Of a stretch of 64,000 nucleotides of DNA, positions 57,110 to 64,000 are shown one piece after another; the first letter of the stretch is position 1, and each line of letters starts with the position of its first letter. Source of the DNA: Streptomyces liliifuscus (GTDB lineage Bacteria > Actinomycetota > Actinomycetes > Streptomycetales > Streptomycetaceae). Made by a program: the position numbers and the translations under genes. Where the stretch lies: positions 5,332,001 to 5,396,000 of the forward strand of contig NZ_CP066831.1 of the NCBI RefSeq assembly GCF_016598615.1. Reading direction: 5' to 3'. The notes below the pieces were generated by a model. It did not search any database, was not told where the DNA came from, and saw only the letters and a program-made list of their open reading frames with translations.

Positions 57110-58064
57110 AGGAGGAGTCGGTGGAGGAGGCCGACGCGCTCGGGGCGTCGCTGGGGGCATCGCCGGGCGTGCCGCTCGGGGGCGTACCGCCGCCGCCACC
57201 GCTGCCCGCGCCCGTGTTCTCGGTGTCCGGGTCGATGCCGAGGGTGATGGATCCCTTGTAGCCCTTGGAGGGGTCCTTCTTGTGGACGGGTTTCAGGGAG
57301 AGCAGGCCACTGGAGGCGCCTCCGCCGTCGTAGACCATGTCGTCGTCGAGCTTGGTCCAGGTGCCGGTGTGCTTCGAGTACGGCTCCAGCTCGAAGATCT
57401 GCTCGGCGACGGTGTCGTCGAAGAAGAGCTGGCCGGTGAAGTTGACCTTGCCGCCCTCGTAGGTGCCGTCCTCCTTCTCGCCGCCGGTGTGCACCTTCAC
57501 GTGGATGTGGCAGGTCCGAGGCGTGTACCAGCCGGGGACGATCGTCTCGAACTTGACGACCCCGTTGGCGTTGGCGACCTGGTAGCCGCGCAGGTACGTC
57601 TTGTCGTCGGCGGTCGAGCCGTCCTCGCTCTCGGCGGGCGCCGAGCCGCCGGGGTTGGCCGTCGTGTAGCCGGAGTAGTAGCCCCAGGCGTCGCAGTGCC
57701 AGATCTCCACGGCCGCGCCGGCCACCGGGGCGCAGGACTCGGTGGTGTCCTGGACGGTGATGCGCAGGGTCAGCGGGACGCCGCTCTTGCCCTCGGTGAT
57801 GTTCTTCCGCACGAGCGCGCCGTCCAGGTAGTACGGGCCCTCCGTGACGCTGGACATGAGGACACAGGTGCCGCTGCTCGAACCGGCGGACGCGCTCGCG
57901 GCGGCCGTCTCCGTGGCGGTCGTCCCCGTGGCTGCGGCGGTCGCCCCGTCGGCGAAGGCGGACTGGTATCCGGCGATCGCGAGACCGCCTGCCGCGACCG
58001 TTCCGCCGGTGACCGCGATCGCGCGGCGCCGGGTGATCGTCGTGTCTTTGTGTGTTCCCGTCAT
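57105..58064 (-). CDS. Exported intradiol ring-cleavage dioxygenase-like protein
   Basis: A 319-residue protein. The N-terminus has a twin-arginine-like signal, TITRRRAIAVTGGTVAAGGLAI, ending near AFA, so it is probably exported folded. The mature part keeps the intradiol dioxygenase core: SVTEGPYYLDGALV (first Fe ligand Tyr), VEIWHCDAWGYYSGY, GWYTPRTCHIHVKVH (second Tyr and His-x-His ligands) and TGQLFFDD. It would open a catecholic ring between the hydroxyls. The last 45 residues are Gly/Ser/Asp low complexity. ATG 58064 chosen; ATG 58100 possible. Confidence 0.88.
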   Translation of the reverse strand: MTGTHKDTTITRRRAIAVTGGTVAAGGLAIAGYQSAFADGATAAATGTTATETAAASASAGSSSGTCVLMSSVTEGPYYLDGALVRKNITEGKSGVPLTLRITVQDTTESCAPVAGAAVEIWHCDAWGYYSGYTTANPGGSAPAESEDGSTADDKTYLRGYQVANANGVVKFETIVPGWYTPRTCHIHVKVHTGGEKEDGTYEGGKVNFTGQLFFDDTVAEQIFELEPYSKHTGTWTKLDDDMVYDGGGASSGLLSLKPVHKKDPSKGYKGSITLGIDPDTENTGAGSGGGGGTPPSGTPGDAPSDAPSASASSTDSSS

Positions 58065-58184
58065 GCCGGGAAAGCTAGGGAGGCCGCCAGTCAGGGACAT
58101 GGGGGGCGGCTGTGAGGACCCTGAGAATGCCGGGGAGACCGAGGTCAGCGGGAAAACACCCCTCCTAGGGCGTCAAAAAGCCCT

Positions 58185-58640
58185 TTACGTGGCCACCAGC
58201 GGCGCGTCCTCGCGCCACTTGAGCATCTTGTCGAAGCTGACCACCGCGCCGCCCCGGCCCGGTTTGTTGCCGATGTGGACGTGGTCGGCGAGCTCCTGGA
58301 TCAGACAGAGACCCCGGCCGTTCTCGGCGTCGCTGTGGGCGGGCCGGACGGGGGCGCGTCCCCGTCCCGACGGGAACCCGGGTCCGGAGTCGGCCACTTC
58401 GATACGGCACGTCTCACCGTCCAGATAGGCCGTGACGCGGTAGGCCTCGCCGGACTCCCCGTGGACGGACTCGCCCCCGTGCTCGACGGCGTTGGCGCAG
58501 GCCTCGCTCAGCGCGACGGAGAGGTCGTAGGAGATGTCGGGATCCACCCCTGCCGACTCCATCGTGCCGAGCAGCAGGCGCCGGGCGAGCGGCACGCTCG
58601 CCGCTTCACGCCGGAGATGGAGGGACCACCAGATGCTCAT
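58185..58640 (-). CDS. HATPase-type anti-sigma/regulatory kinase
   Basis: A 151-residue single-domain kinase-like ATPase: N-box LSVALSEACANAVEHGG (about 40-56), EVADSGPGFP (G1) and ENGRGLCLIQELADHVHIG (G2; in part: NGRGLCLIQELADHV). Relative of SpoIIAB/RsbW that binds sigma factors or anti-anti-sigma proteins. ATG 58640 with TGGAGC is preferred over upstream in-frame starts because the sequence above it is not protein-like. Second such kinase in the window. Confidence 0.88.
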   Translation of the reverse strand: MSIWWSLHLRREAASVPLARRLLLGTMESAGVDPDISYDLSVALSEACANAVEHGGESVHGESGEAYRVTAYLDGETCRIEVADSGPGFPSGRGRAPVRPAHSDAENGRGLCLIQELADHVHIGNKPGRGGAVVSFDKMLKWREDAPLVAT

Positions 58641-58864
58641 GCTCCAGCCTCCTGGCCGCGGCTCGACATACCGATACGTATTGCCGCGCGGGGCCGGGTA
58701 TAAGCGTGCCGTTGACGTGATGCCGCCCATTCGGGGGATGTGCCGGCGCCATCCGCCGGTGTATGTGCGTACTACCGGTGTCAGAACGTGACCTTCCGGA
58801 ACGTACGTCACCTTGTGGACCTGCCGTGTGGCACGGGTGAGCCCAGTGCGATGATGAGCCCGCC

Positions 58865-59695
58865 ATGACTGCCCCCCACCAGCGCTCGCGCACCGGAGGT
58901 GATCTCCGGGTCCTGAGGGCCGCGGTGTTCACCGCGGTCTGTGTCGTGCTGGCCGCGGCCGGTCATGCGATCGTCTCCTGCGCCACGGTTCCCCTGTGGT
59001 CTCTCGGTGCCGGATTCCTCGCCGTCTTCGCCGTCGCGGCACCGCTCGCCGGACGTGAGCGCTCACTGCCGGGCATCGCCGTGCTGCTCGCGGTCGGCCA
59101 GACCGCGCTGCACACGCTCTTCGGACTCGGCCAGCACGGCACGGCGGCGACGGCGGCCACCGGTGTGGACGCCTCGCTCGTGGCCCGGGCCGCCCGGCTG
59201 GTGTGCGGCGCGTCCGTCGGGACGCTCAGCCCCGCCCAGGCGCAGCGGATCCTCGCCGACGCCCGGCTGGACACGGTCGGGTCGGGCGGAACGGGCGGGT
59301 CGGGCACGGCTCACGCGGCCCACGAACAGGCGGGCGCCATGGCGTCGGCCGCCACCGGAACCCCGATGTCGGCGCTGCCGTCGCTGTCCATGTTCCTCGG
59401 CCACGTACTCGCGGCCGCCGCCACCGGATGGCTGCTGCGCCGCGGGGACATCGCCCTGCGGCGCCTCCTGCGCCTCTCGGCATACGGAGTGGCCGAAGGG
59501 GCGCTCGTCTCCCTGCGCGGCGCCCTGGCGCTCGTACGCGCCCTGCTGGCTGGTCTGCCGGGCACGGCCCCCGAGGCGCCGCGCGTACCGCGGGCCACGG
59601 AGTACGTGCCACCGGCCGTACCCGCGACCGCTCTTCAGCACTCGGTCGTCCGGCGCGGTCCGCCGGCCAACGGGATTCTCACCCTCGCCGCCTGA
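58865..59695 (+). CDS. Membrane protein upstream of the copper cluster
   Basis: A 276-residue integral membrane protein with about five hydrophobic segments (about 18-40, 44-62, 68-86, 175-195, and a weaker one at 205-235) and a Gly/Ala-rich external loop (about 95-170) containing HAAHEQAGAMASA. Histidines and methionines in the loop and in LSMFLGHVLAAA could bind metal, which would fit the copper genes that follow in the same direction. No family recognised beyond that. Confidence 0.7.
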   Translation: MTAPHQRSRTGGDLRVLRAAVFTAVCVVLAAAGHAIVSCATVPLWSLGAGFLAVFAVAAPLAGRERSLPGIAVLLAVGQTALHTLFGLGQHGTAATAATGVDASLVARAARLVCGASVGTLSPAQAQRILADARLDTVGSGGTGGSGTAHAAHEQAGAMASAATGTPMSALPSLSMFLGHVLAAAATGWLLRRGDIALRRLLRLSAYGVAEGALVSLRGALALVRALLAGLPGTAPEAPRVPRATEYVPPAVPATALQHSVVRRGPPANGILTLAA

Positions 59696-59823
59696 CGCGA
59701 CGCACCACTTCTGGACGTATCACTCCCGGGGTGCCGTCGTGCGGCACGCGCGCGTGCCCGCTCTTTCGCACGCGCAACCCCGTTCTGCCACCGAACCAGT
59801 GCTGAAAGTGGAGTGTCCCTGCC

Positions 59824-60570
59824 ATGAAGGCTTCCCGTATCGCCGCGACCGGTGCCGTCGCCGCCTCGGCCGTCCTCGTCCTGTCCGGCCCCGCGTTCGC
59901 GCACGTCAGCGTGCAGCCCGAGGGCACGGCCGCCAAGGGCGGCTACGCGACCGTCAACTTCAAGGTGCCGAACGAGCGCGACAAGGCCTCGACCACCAAG
60001 CTCGAAGTGAACTTCCCGGCCGACCACCCGCTCGCCTCGGTGATGCCGCAGGCCGTCGACGGCTGGACCGTCAAGGTCACCAAGTCCAAGCTCGACAAGC
60101 CGCTCGAACTGCACGGCGAGAAGATCAACGAGGCCGTCACCAAGGTCACCTGGACCGCCGACGGCAAGGGCATCCAGCCCGGCTACTTCCAGAAGTTCCC
60201 GCTCTCCATCGGCGCGCTGCCCGAGGACACCGACGAGCTGGTGTTCAAGGCGATCCAGACGTACTCCAACAAGGAGGTCGTGCGCTGGATCGAGACCCCG
60301 ACGAAGGGCGAGGAGGAGCCCGAGACGCCGGCTCCGGTGCTCGCCCTGTCCGCCGCCACGGACGACCACCACGGATCCGCCTCCGCCGCCTCCGACGACT
60401 CTGCGAAGGCCGACGACGCGAAGGCCGCCGCCAACTCCTCGACCACCGAGGCCGCCTCCTCCGACAGCAGCGACACCACGGCCCGTGTGCTGGGCGTCGT
60501 GGGCATCGTCGTCGGCGTGGCGGGCGTGGCGTTCGGCGTGCTCGCCGGTCGTCGGCGTACCACCGCTTAA
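59824..60570 (+). CDS. ycnI: YcnI-family copper-binding protein (DUF1775)
   Basis: A 248-residue exported, membrane-anchored protein. Signal peptide 1-26 (MKASRIAATGAVAASAVLVLSGPAFA) leaves His as the first mature residue (HVSVQPEG), which is the copper-brace ligand of YcnI. The DUF1775 domain (27-165) has GGYATVNFKVPNERD, QAVDGWTVKVTK and QKFPLSIGALP. A Ser/Ala/Asp linker (about 180-220) leads to a C-terminal TM helix (VLGVVGIVVGVAGVAFGVL) and RRR anchor. It probably handles Cu at the outer membrane face. First of the copper genes. Confidence 0.93.
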   Translation: MKASRIAATGAVAASAVLVLSGPAFAHVSVQPEGTAAKGGYATVNFKVPNERDKASTTKLEVNFPADHPLASVMPQAVDGWTVKVTKSKLDKPLELHGEKINEAVTKVTWTADGKGIQPGYFQKFPLSIGALPEDTDELVFKAIQTYSNKEVVRWIETPTKGEEEPETPAPVLALSAATDDHHGSASAASDDSAKADDAKAAANSSTTEAASSDSSDTTARVLGVVGIVVGVAGVAFGVLAGRRRTTA

Positions 60571-60613
60571 GCCAAGTCCCACCCACCGAAACCTCGGGAC
60601 GCCCCACCGGGAT

Positions 60614-60642
60614 CCCCGGCCGAATCCGTTTTCCGGCCGGGG
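60614..60642 (+). terminator. Hairpin between ycnI and sco
   Basis: 9-bp stem CCCCGGCCG / CGGCCGGGG with an 11-base loop containing TTTT. It may terminate or attenuate transcription between the two copper genes. Confidence 0.55.
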
Positions 60643-60698
60643 GTCCGGCCCGCCGCACGGCGGCGACCGGGTGGGGGTGTCCCCCCGGAGAATGCACT

Positions 60699-61370
60699 AT
60701 GCGCAAGAAGACGTACGCCGTGGCCGCACTGTTCGCCGCGGCCGCCCTGACCCTTTCCGCCTGCGGAAGCGGTGACGACGCCGACAACGCGGTCGCCGAG
60801 GTGTCCGAGGAGGCGGGCTCCGACAAGGCCGCGACGGTCCTCGACAAGCCGTTCGAGAAGCCGGACCTCGTCCTCACCGACACACACGGCAAGCAGTACG
60901 ACCTCCGCAAGGAGACCAAGGGCAAGCCGACGCTGATCTACTTCGGCTACACCAACTGCCCCGACGTCTGCCCGCTGACGATGAACAACATCGCCGTCGC
61001 CGAGAAGCAGCTGGCCCAGAACAAGCAGCTGTCGCAGGCCGAGAAGGACTCGCTCCGCATCGTGTTCGTCACCACCGACCCGGAGCGCGACACGTCCGCC
61101 GCGCTCGGCAAGTGGCTCAAGGGCATCGACCCCGACGTCGTAGGCCTGACCGGCTCCTTCGCCACCATCCAGGGCGGTGCCCGGACGCTCGGCATCTCCA
61201 TCGAGGCGCCGAAGAAGGACAAGAACGGCAAGGTCGTCTCGATGCACGGCACCCAGGTCATCGCCTTCTCCCCGAAGACCGACGGCGGTTACGTGCTGTA
61301 CGGCGAGGACGCCACCGTCGACGACTACACCAAGGACCTCCCCAAGCTGATCAAGGGCGAGAGGCCGTGA
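60699..61370 (+). CDS. sco: Sco-type copper chaperone lipoprotein
   Basis: A 223-residue lipoprotein: signal with lipobox LSAC (Cys22), then a thioredoxin-like Sco domain. Copper ligands are the CPDVC pair in YTNCPDVCPLTM (about 85-96) and His in VSMHGTQ (about 177). It has VFVTTDPERDTSAALGKW. In S. lividans the orthologous Sco delivers Cu to cytochrome oxidase and to the radical oxidase GlxA. ATG 60699, GGAG 10 bases upstream. It overlaps the next gene by four bases. Confidence 0.93.
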   Translation: MRKKTYAVAALFAAAALTLSACGSGDDADNAVAEVSEEAGSDKAATVLDKPFEKPDLVLTDTHGKQYDLRKETKGKPTLIYFGYTNCPDVCPLTMNNIAVAEKQLAQNKQLSQAEKDSLRIVFVTTDPERDTSAALGKWLKGIDPDVVGLTGSFATIQGGARTLGISIEAPKKDKNGKVVSMHGTQVIAFSPKTDGGYVLYGEDATVDDYTKDLPKLIKGERP

Positions 61371-61903
61371 CGCGTCGTACACCGTCCGCCAAGGTGTCGA
61401 CGGGAGCCTCGGCGGCCGCCCTCGTCATGGCCGCCGCCCTGGCCCTCGCGGGCTGCGGCGACTCGGACCCGGGCTCCTCGGAACCCGAACTGTCCGTCGG
61501 CTCGGTCTACATGCCGCAGCCGGTCTCGGACTCCATGGCGGCCGGTTTCCTGGTCGTCGCCAACGCGGGCGGAGCCGACGACAAGCTGTCCTCGGTCACC
61601 AGCGACATCGCCGGCGAGGTCACCCTCCACACGACGTCCGGGCAGTCGATGACCGAGGTCAAGAACCTCGACGTCCCCGGTCACGGGAAGCTCGTCCTGG
61701 AGAGCGGCGGCAACCACCTCATGTTCGAGAAGCTGAAGCGCAAGCCGAAGGAGGGCGACAAGGTGTCCCTGGAGCTGCACTTCACCAAGTCCGGGCCGAT
61801 GAAGGTCGAGATGCCGGTGAAGTCCCCCACCTACCGGCCGACGGCGACCACCAAATCGTCCATGCAGTCGTCCACGCAGTCGTCCTCGACGTCTCACCAC
61901 TGA
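61367..61903 (+). CDS. PCu(A)C-type copper chaperone lipoprotein (ECuC-like)
   Basis: A 178-residue lipoprotein (lipobox LAGC, Cys30). The PCuAC domain has VYMPQPVSDSMAAGFLVVAN (in part: PVSDSMAAGFLVV), VTLHTTSGQSMTEV and VLESGGNHLMFEKLK, supplying the His/Met ligand set H..M..H-x-M. The C-terminal 30 residues are Ser/Thr/Gln rich and end SHH. In S. lividans ECuC passes Cu to Sco. GTG 61367 overlaps the sco stop. Confidence 0.92.
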   Translation: MTRRTPSAKVSTGASAAALVMAAALALAGCGDSDPGSSEPELSVGSVYMPQPVSDSMAAGFLVVANAGGADDKLSSVTSDIAGEVTLHTTSGQSMTEVKNLDVPGHGKLVLESGGNHLMFEKLKRKPKEGDKVSLELHFTKSGPMKVEMPVKSPTYRPTATTKSSMQSSTQSSSTSHH

Positions 61904-61917
61904 GGGAGGGACCAACC

Positions 61918-63915
61918 GTGAGCCAGACCATCGCTCCCCGCGTCCGGACGCTGCTGTTGCTGCTGCTCGCCGTCACCGGCGCGCTCCTCGCCGGGTCCGC
62001 GCCCGTCTCCGCGCACGCCGCCCTGACGGCGAGCGACCCCCAGCAGGGATCGGTGGTCAAGGAGGCGCCGGCCCAGGTGTCGCTCACCTTCTCCGAGGGC
62101 GTCGCGATGTCCGACGGCTCGGTGCGCGTGCTCGACCCCAAGGGCAAGCGGGTCGACACCGGAAAGACCAGCGAGCAGGGCACGAACACGTACTCCGTGA
62201 AGCTGCACTCGGGCCTGCCGGACGGCACGTTCACCGTCACCTACCAGGTGGTGTCGGCGGACAGCCACCCCGTCTCCGGCGCCTTCACCTTCTCCATCGG
62301 GGCCCCCTCGACGACCTCCGTCTCCGTCTCCGACCAGGAGGCCGGCGGCGGCGTGGTGGGCTGGCTCTACGGCTTCGCGCGCTATCTCTCGTACGCGGGC
62401 TTCATCCTGCTCGTCGGTGGCGCGGCCTTCGTGCTGGCCTGCTGGCAGCGGGGTACCGGGGAGCGGTCGGTGCAGCGGCTCGTGGTCTCAGGGTGGCTCG
62501 CGCTGACAGGGGCCACGCTCGCCATGCTGCTGCTGCGCGGCTCGTACACCGGCTCCGGGAAGGTCGGGGACATCTTCGACCTGACCCTGCTCAGTGATGT
62601 GCTGCAGACCAAGACGGGCGCGGCGCTGGTCTCGCGCCTGCTGCTGCTCGCCGCGGGCGCCCTGTTCATCGCCGTGCTCTTCGGAGCGTACGAGAAGCGC
62701 GAGGACGACGAGGAGAAGGGCGATCTGACCTTCGGGCTCGCCATCGGCGGGTTCGTCGTGGCGGCGGGTCTGGCCGCGACCTGGGCCATGGCCGAGCACG
62801 CCTCGACCGGTATCCAGACCGGAATCTCGATGCCCGTCGACGTGCTGCACCTGCTCGCCGTCGCCGTCTGGCTGGGCGGCCTGTCGACGCTGCTCGTGGC
62901 GCTCTACCGCGCGCCGTCCATCGAGCCGGCCGTGGTACGCCGCTTCTCCCGCATCGCGTTCGGCAGCGTGGCCGTGCTGGCCGCGACGGGCATCTACCAG
63001 TCGTGGCGGCAGCTCGGTTCCTGGTCCGCGTTCACCGGCACGTCGTACGGGCAGCTGCTGCTCGTCAAGATCGGCCTGGTGGTCGTCCTCGTCGGCATCG
63101 CGTGGATATCGCGGCGCTGGACGGCGCGGCTGTCGCAGGCGCCGGCCGCGAAGGCCGTGAAGACCTCGGCGGCCACGCCGGTGAAGGCCACCGCGAAGAC
63201 CTCCGCCAAGGCTTCGGCCAAAGCCTCTGCCAAGACCTCGGCGAAGGCTTCGGCGAAGACCTCCGCGGCGACCTCCGAGGAGGAGGACCGCGAGTCCGAG
63301 GACGAGAAGGAGCCGGCCGCCGCGCCTGCGGGGAGCGGAGACGGCAAGCGGGCCACCCAACTGGCCCGGCAGCGGGCCGCGGTGGCCACCGCGCGCGACA
63401 AGCGCCTACGGGACGCCGATCCGCTCCGCTCGGGCCTGCGCCGCTCGGTGCTCGCCGAGGCGGGCGTCGCGGTGGTCCTGCTGGCCGTCACGACGGTGCT
63501 GACGTCCACCGAGCCCGGGCGCACGGTGGAGGAGGCCGAGGCCGCCACCGCCGCCACCTCGCAGGAGGCCACCGGGGCACTGGCCGTGGACATCCCGTTC
63601 GACACCGGCGGCAAGGACGGCAAGGGCCTCGCACGCGTCGAGATCGACCCGGCCCGCGTCGGCGGCAACGACATGCACGTCTACGTACAGCGGCCGAACG
63701 GCAAGGCCTTCGACATCCCCGAGGTCAAGGTCTCCTTCACCCTCAAGGCGAAGGACATCGGGCCGCTGCCCGTGGTCCCCGACCGGATCGCCACCGGACA
63801 CTGGACGGCGAGCGGGGTGCAGATCCCGATGGCGGGCAACTGGGCGATCGCGGTGACGGTACGGACCTCCGACATCGACCAGGTGACCGTGGACAAGAAC
63901 GCGCAGATCGGCTGA
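61918..63915 (+). CDS. CopC-CopD fusion copper transport protein
   Basis: A 665-residue fusion (YcnJ type). Signal peptide 1-37, mature N-terminal HAALTASDPQQG is the CopC copper site (His as first residue), with the CopC domain up to about 125. Eight or so TM helices (about 140-385) form the CopD part. Residues about 400-500 are an unusual cytoplasmic insert of Lys-Ala-Ser-Thr repeats (KASAKTSAKASAKTSA) and acidic EEEDRESEDE. A last TM and an exported YtkA-like beta domain (about 540-660, with DMHVYVQRPNG and WAIAVTVRTSD) complete it. GTG start. Confidence 0.92.
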   Translation: MSQTIAPRVRTLLLLLLAVTGALLAGSAPVSAHAALTASDPQQGSVVKEAPAQVSLTFSEGVAMSDGSVRVLDPKGKRVDTGKTSEQGTNTYSVKLHSGLPDGTFTVTYQVVSADSHPVSGAFTFSIGAPSTTSVSVSDQEAGGGVVGWLYGFARYLSYAGFILLVGGAAFVLACWQRGTGERSVQRLVVSGWLALTGATLAMLLLRGSYTGSGKVGDIFDLTLLSDVLQTKTGAALVSRLLLLAAGALFIAVLFGAYEKREDDEEKGDLTFGLAIGGFVVAAGLAATWAMAEHASTGIQTGISMPVDVLHLLAVAVWLGGLSTLLVALYRAPSIEPAVVRRFSRIAFGSVAVLAATGIYQSWRQLGSWSAFTGTSYGQLLLVKIGLVVVLVGIAWISRRWTARLSQAPAAKAVKTSAATPVKATAKTSAKASAKASAKTSAKASAKTSAATSEEEDRESEDEKEPAAAPAGSGDGKRATQLARQRAAVATARDKRLRDADPLRSGLRRSVLAEAGVAVVLLAVTTVLTSTEPGRTVEEAEAATAATSQEATGALAVDIPFDTGGKDGKGLARVEIDPARVGGNDMHVYVQRPNGKAFDIPEVKVSFTLKAKDIGPLPVVPDRIATGHWTASGVQIPMAGNWAIAVTVRTSDIDQVTVDKNAQIG

Positions 63916-63923
63916 ACGAGACC

Positions 63924-64000
63924 ATGGCTGAACAGTCCACTCCGGAGACGTCCTCCCCGGGTGCCCCCGCCGAAGGGGCACCTTCTGAGGAAGGCGTCTC
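63924..64000 (+). CDS. dtpA: Start of a DyP-type peroxidase gene (partial)
   Basis: Only 25 codons are in the window: MAEQSTPETSSPGAPAEGAP and then SEEGVS. The start lies 8 bases after the CopCD stop. In S. lividans and S. coelicolor the gene after ycnJ/copCD is dtpA, a Tat-exported heme peroxidase whose N-terminus has this Ser/Pro/Glu-rich lead before the RR motif. The assignment rests on position and this short stretch. Confidence 0.6.
   Translation, partial: MAEQSTPETSSPGAPAEGAPSEEGV

Noticed and set aside
58941..60698. A giant protein reading into the Sco gene
   Set aside because: The open frame is a shadow of the membrane-protein and YcnI genes; the lipobox and ribosome binding site show that the real Sco starts at 60699.

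Overview
The window is a 64 kb piece of a high-G+C actinomycete chromosome, almost certainly Streptomyces. Evidence is the strong third-position GC codon use, frequent GTG starts and ATGA/GTGA overlaps, a subtilisin-inhibitor gene, rare TTA codons, and a copper cluster (YcnI, Sco, PCuAC, CopCD, start of a DyP peroxidase) like the one known near oriC in S. lividans and S. coelicolor. A perfect parS site (TGTTTCACGTGAAACA) at 18767-18782 also fits a position near oriC.

Layout. (1) 1-12.87 kb: right-hand part of an integrated element lying against the 3' end of tRNA-Ser(GCT). From the tRNA leftward it has a tyrosine integrase, an XRE regulator, two divergent excisionase-like HTH genes, a large DUF3987-type primase/helicase, a cluster of GTTCCGAC iterons, then small genes of which one resembles a phage terminase small subunit. 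Its left end is not recognised in this window. (2) 13-28.7 kb: chromosomal genes: an SSI-type protease inhibitor, a 1550-residue PAS/degenerate-kinase/receiver protein, parS, a fatty acyl-CoA ligase, an ECF sigma factor, a five-gene operon matching the mycobacterial igr steroid side-chain degradation operon in order of functions, a small secreted protein and a PrimPol-domain protein. (3) 28.83-43.36 kb: a complete actinomycete integrative and conjugative element (AICE, repeat-to-repeat unit 14,468 bp) in tRNA-Ser(TGA), bounded by a 63-bp direct repeat. It has Int, Xis, PrimPol and DUF3631 replication proteins, an FtsK/TraB-type transfer ATPase, Spd-like membrane proteins, a GntR (KorSA-like) regulator with a GNAT gene, a Pycsar-effector-like membrane protein and an HExxH protein. 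(4) 43.4-64 kb: chromosomal genes: HtrA-type protease, GDPD, two HATPase anti-sigma-type kinases, SEC-C protein, degenerate PrimPol protein, GAF-SpoIIE phosphatase, aminopeptidase P, MocR-type regulator, MFS transporter, CitG-like protein, intradiol dioxygenase, and the copper/DyP cluster running off the right edge.

Most promising novelty: beside the left att site of the AICE is a visibly low-G+C cargo island (29.25-31.65 kb) with a HEPN protein (R53-x6-H60), directly followed by a protein with a nucleoside-deoxyribosyltransferase/TIR-like N-terminal domain and a helical C-terminal half, and a convergent membrane protein. This looks like an undescribed defence or conflict cassette. The same AICE carries a tRNA-like acceptor/T-arm minihelix next to an rRNA-leader-like motif ahead of its transfer operon, and an array of ten CCGCTACC repeats that could be its replication origin.

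No searches were run. Family names come from reading the protein sequences, and boundaries rest on start codons, ribosome binding sites and overlaps.
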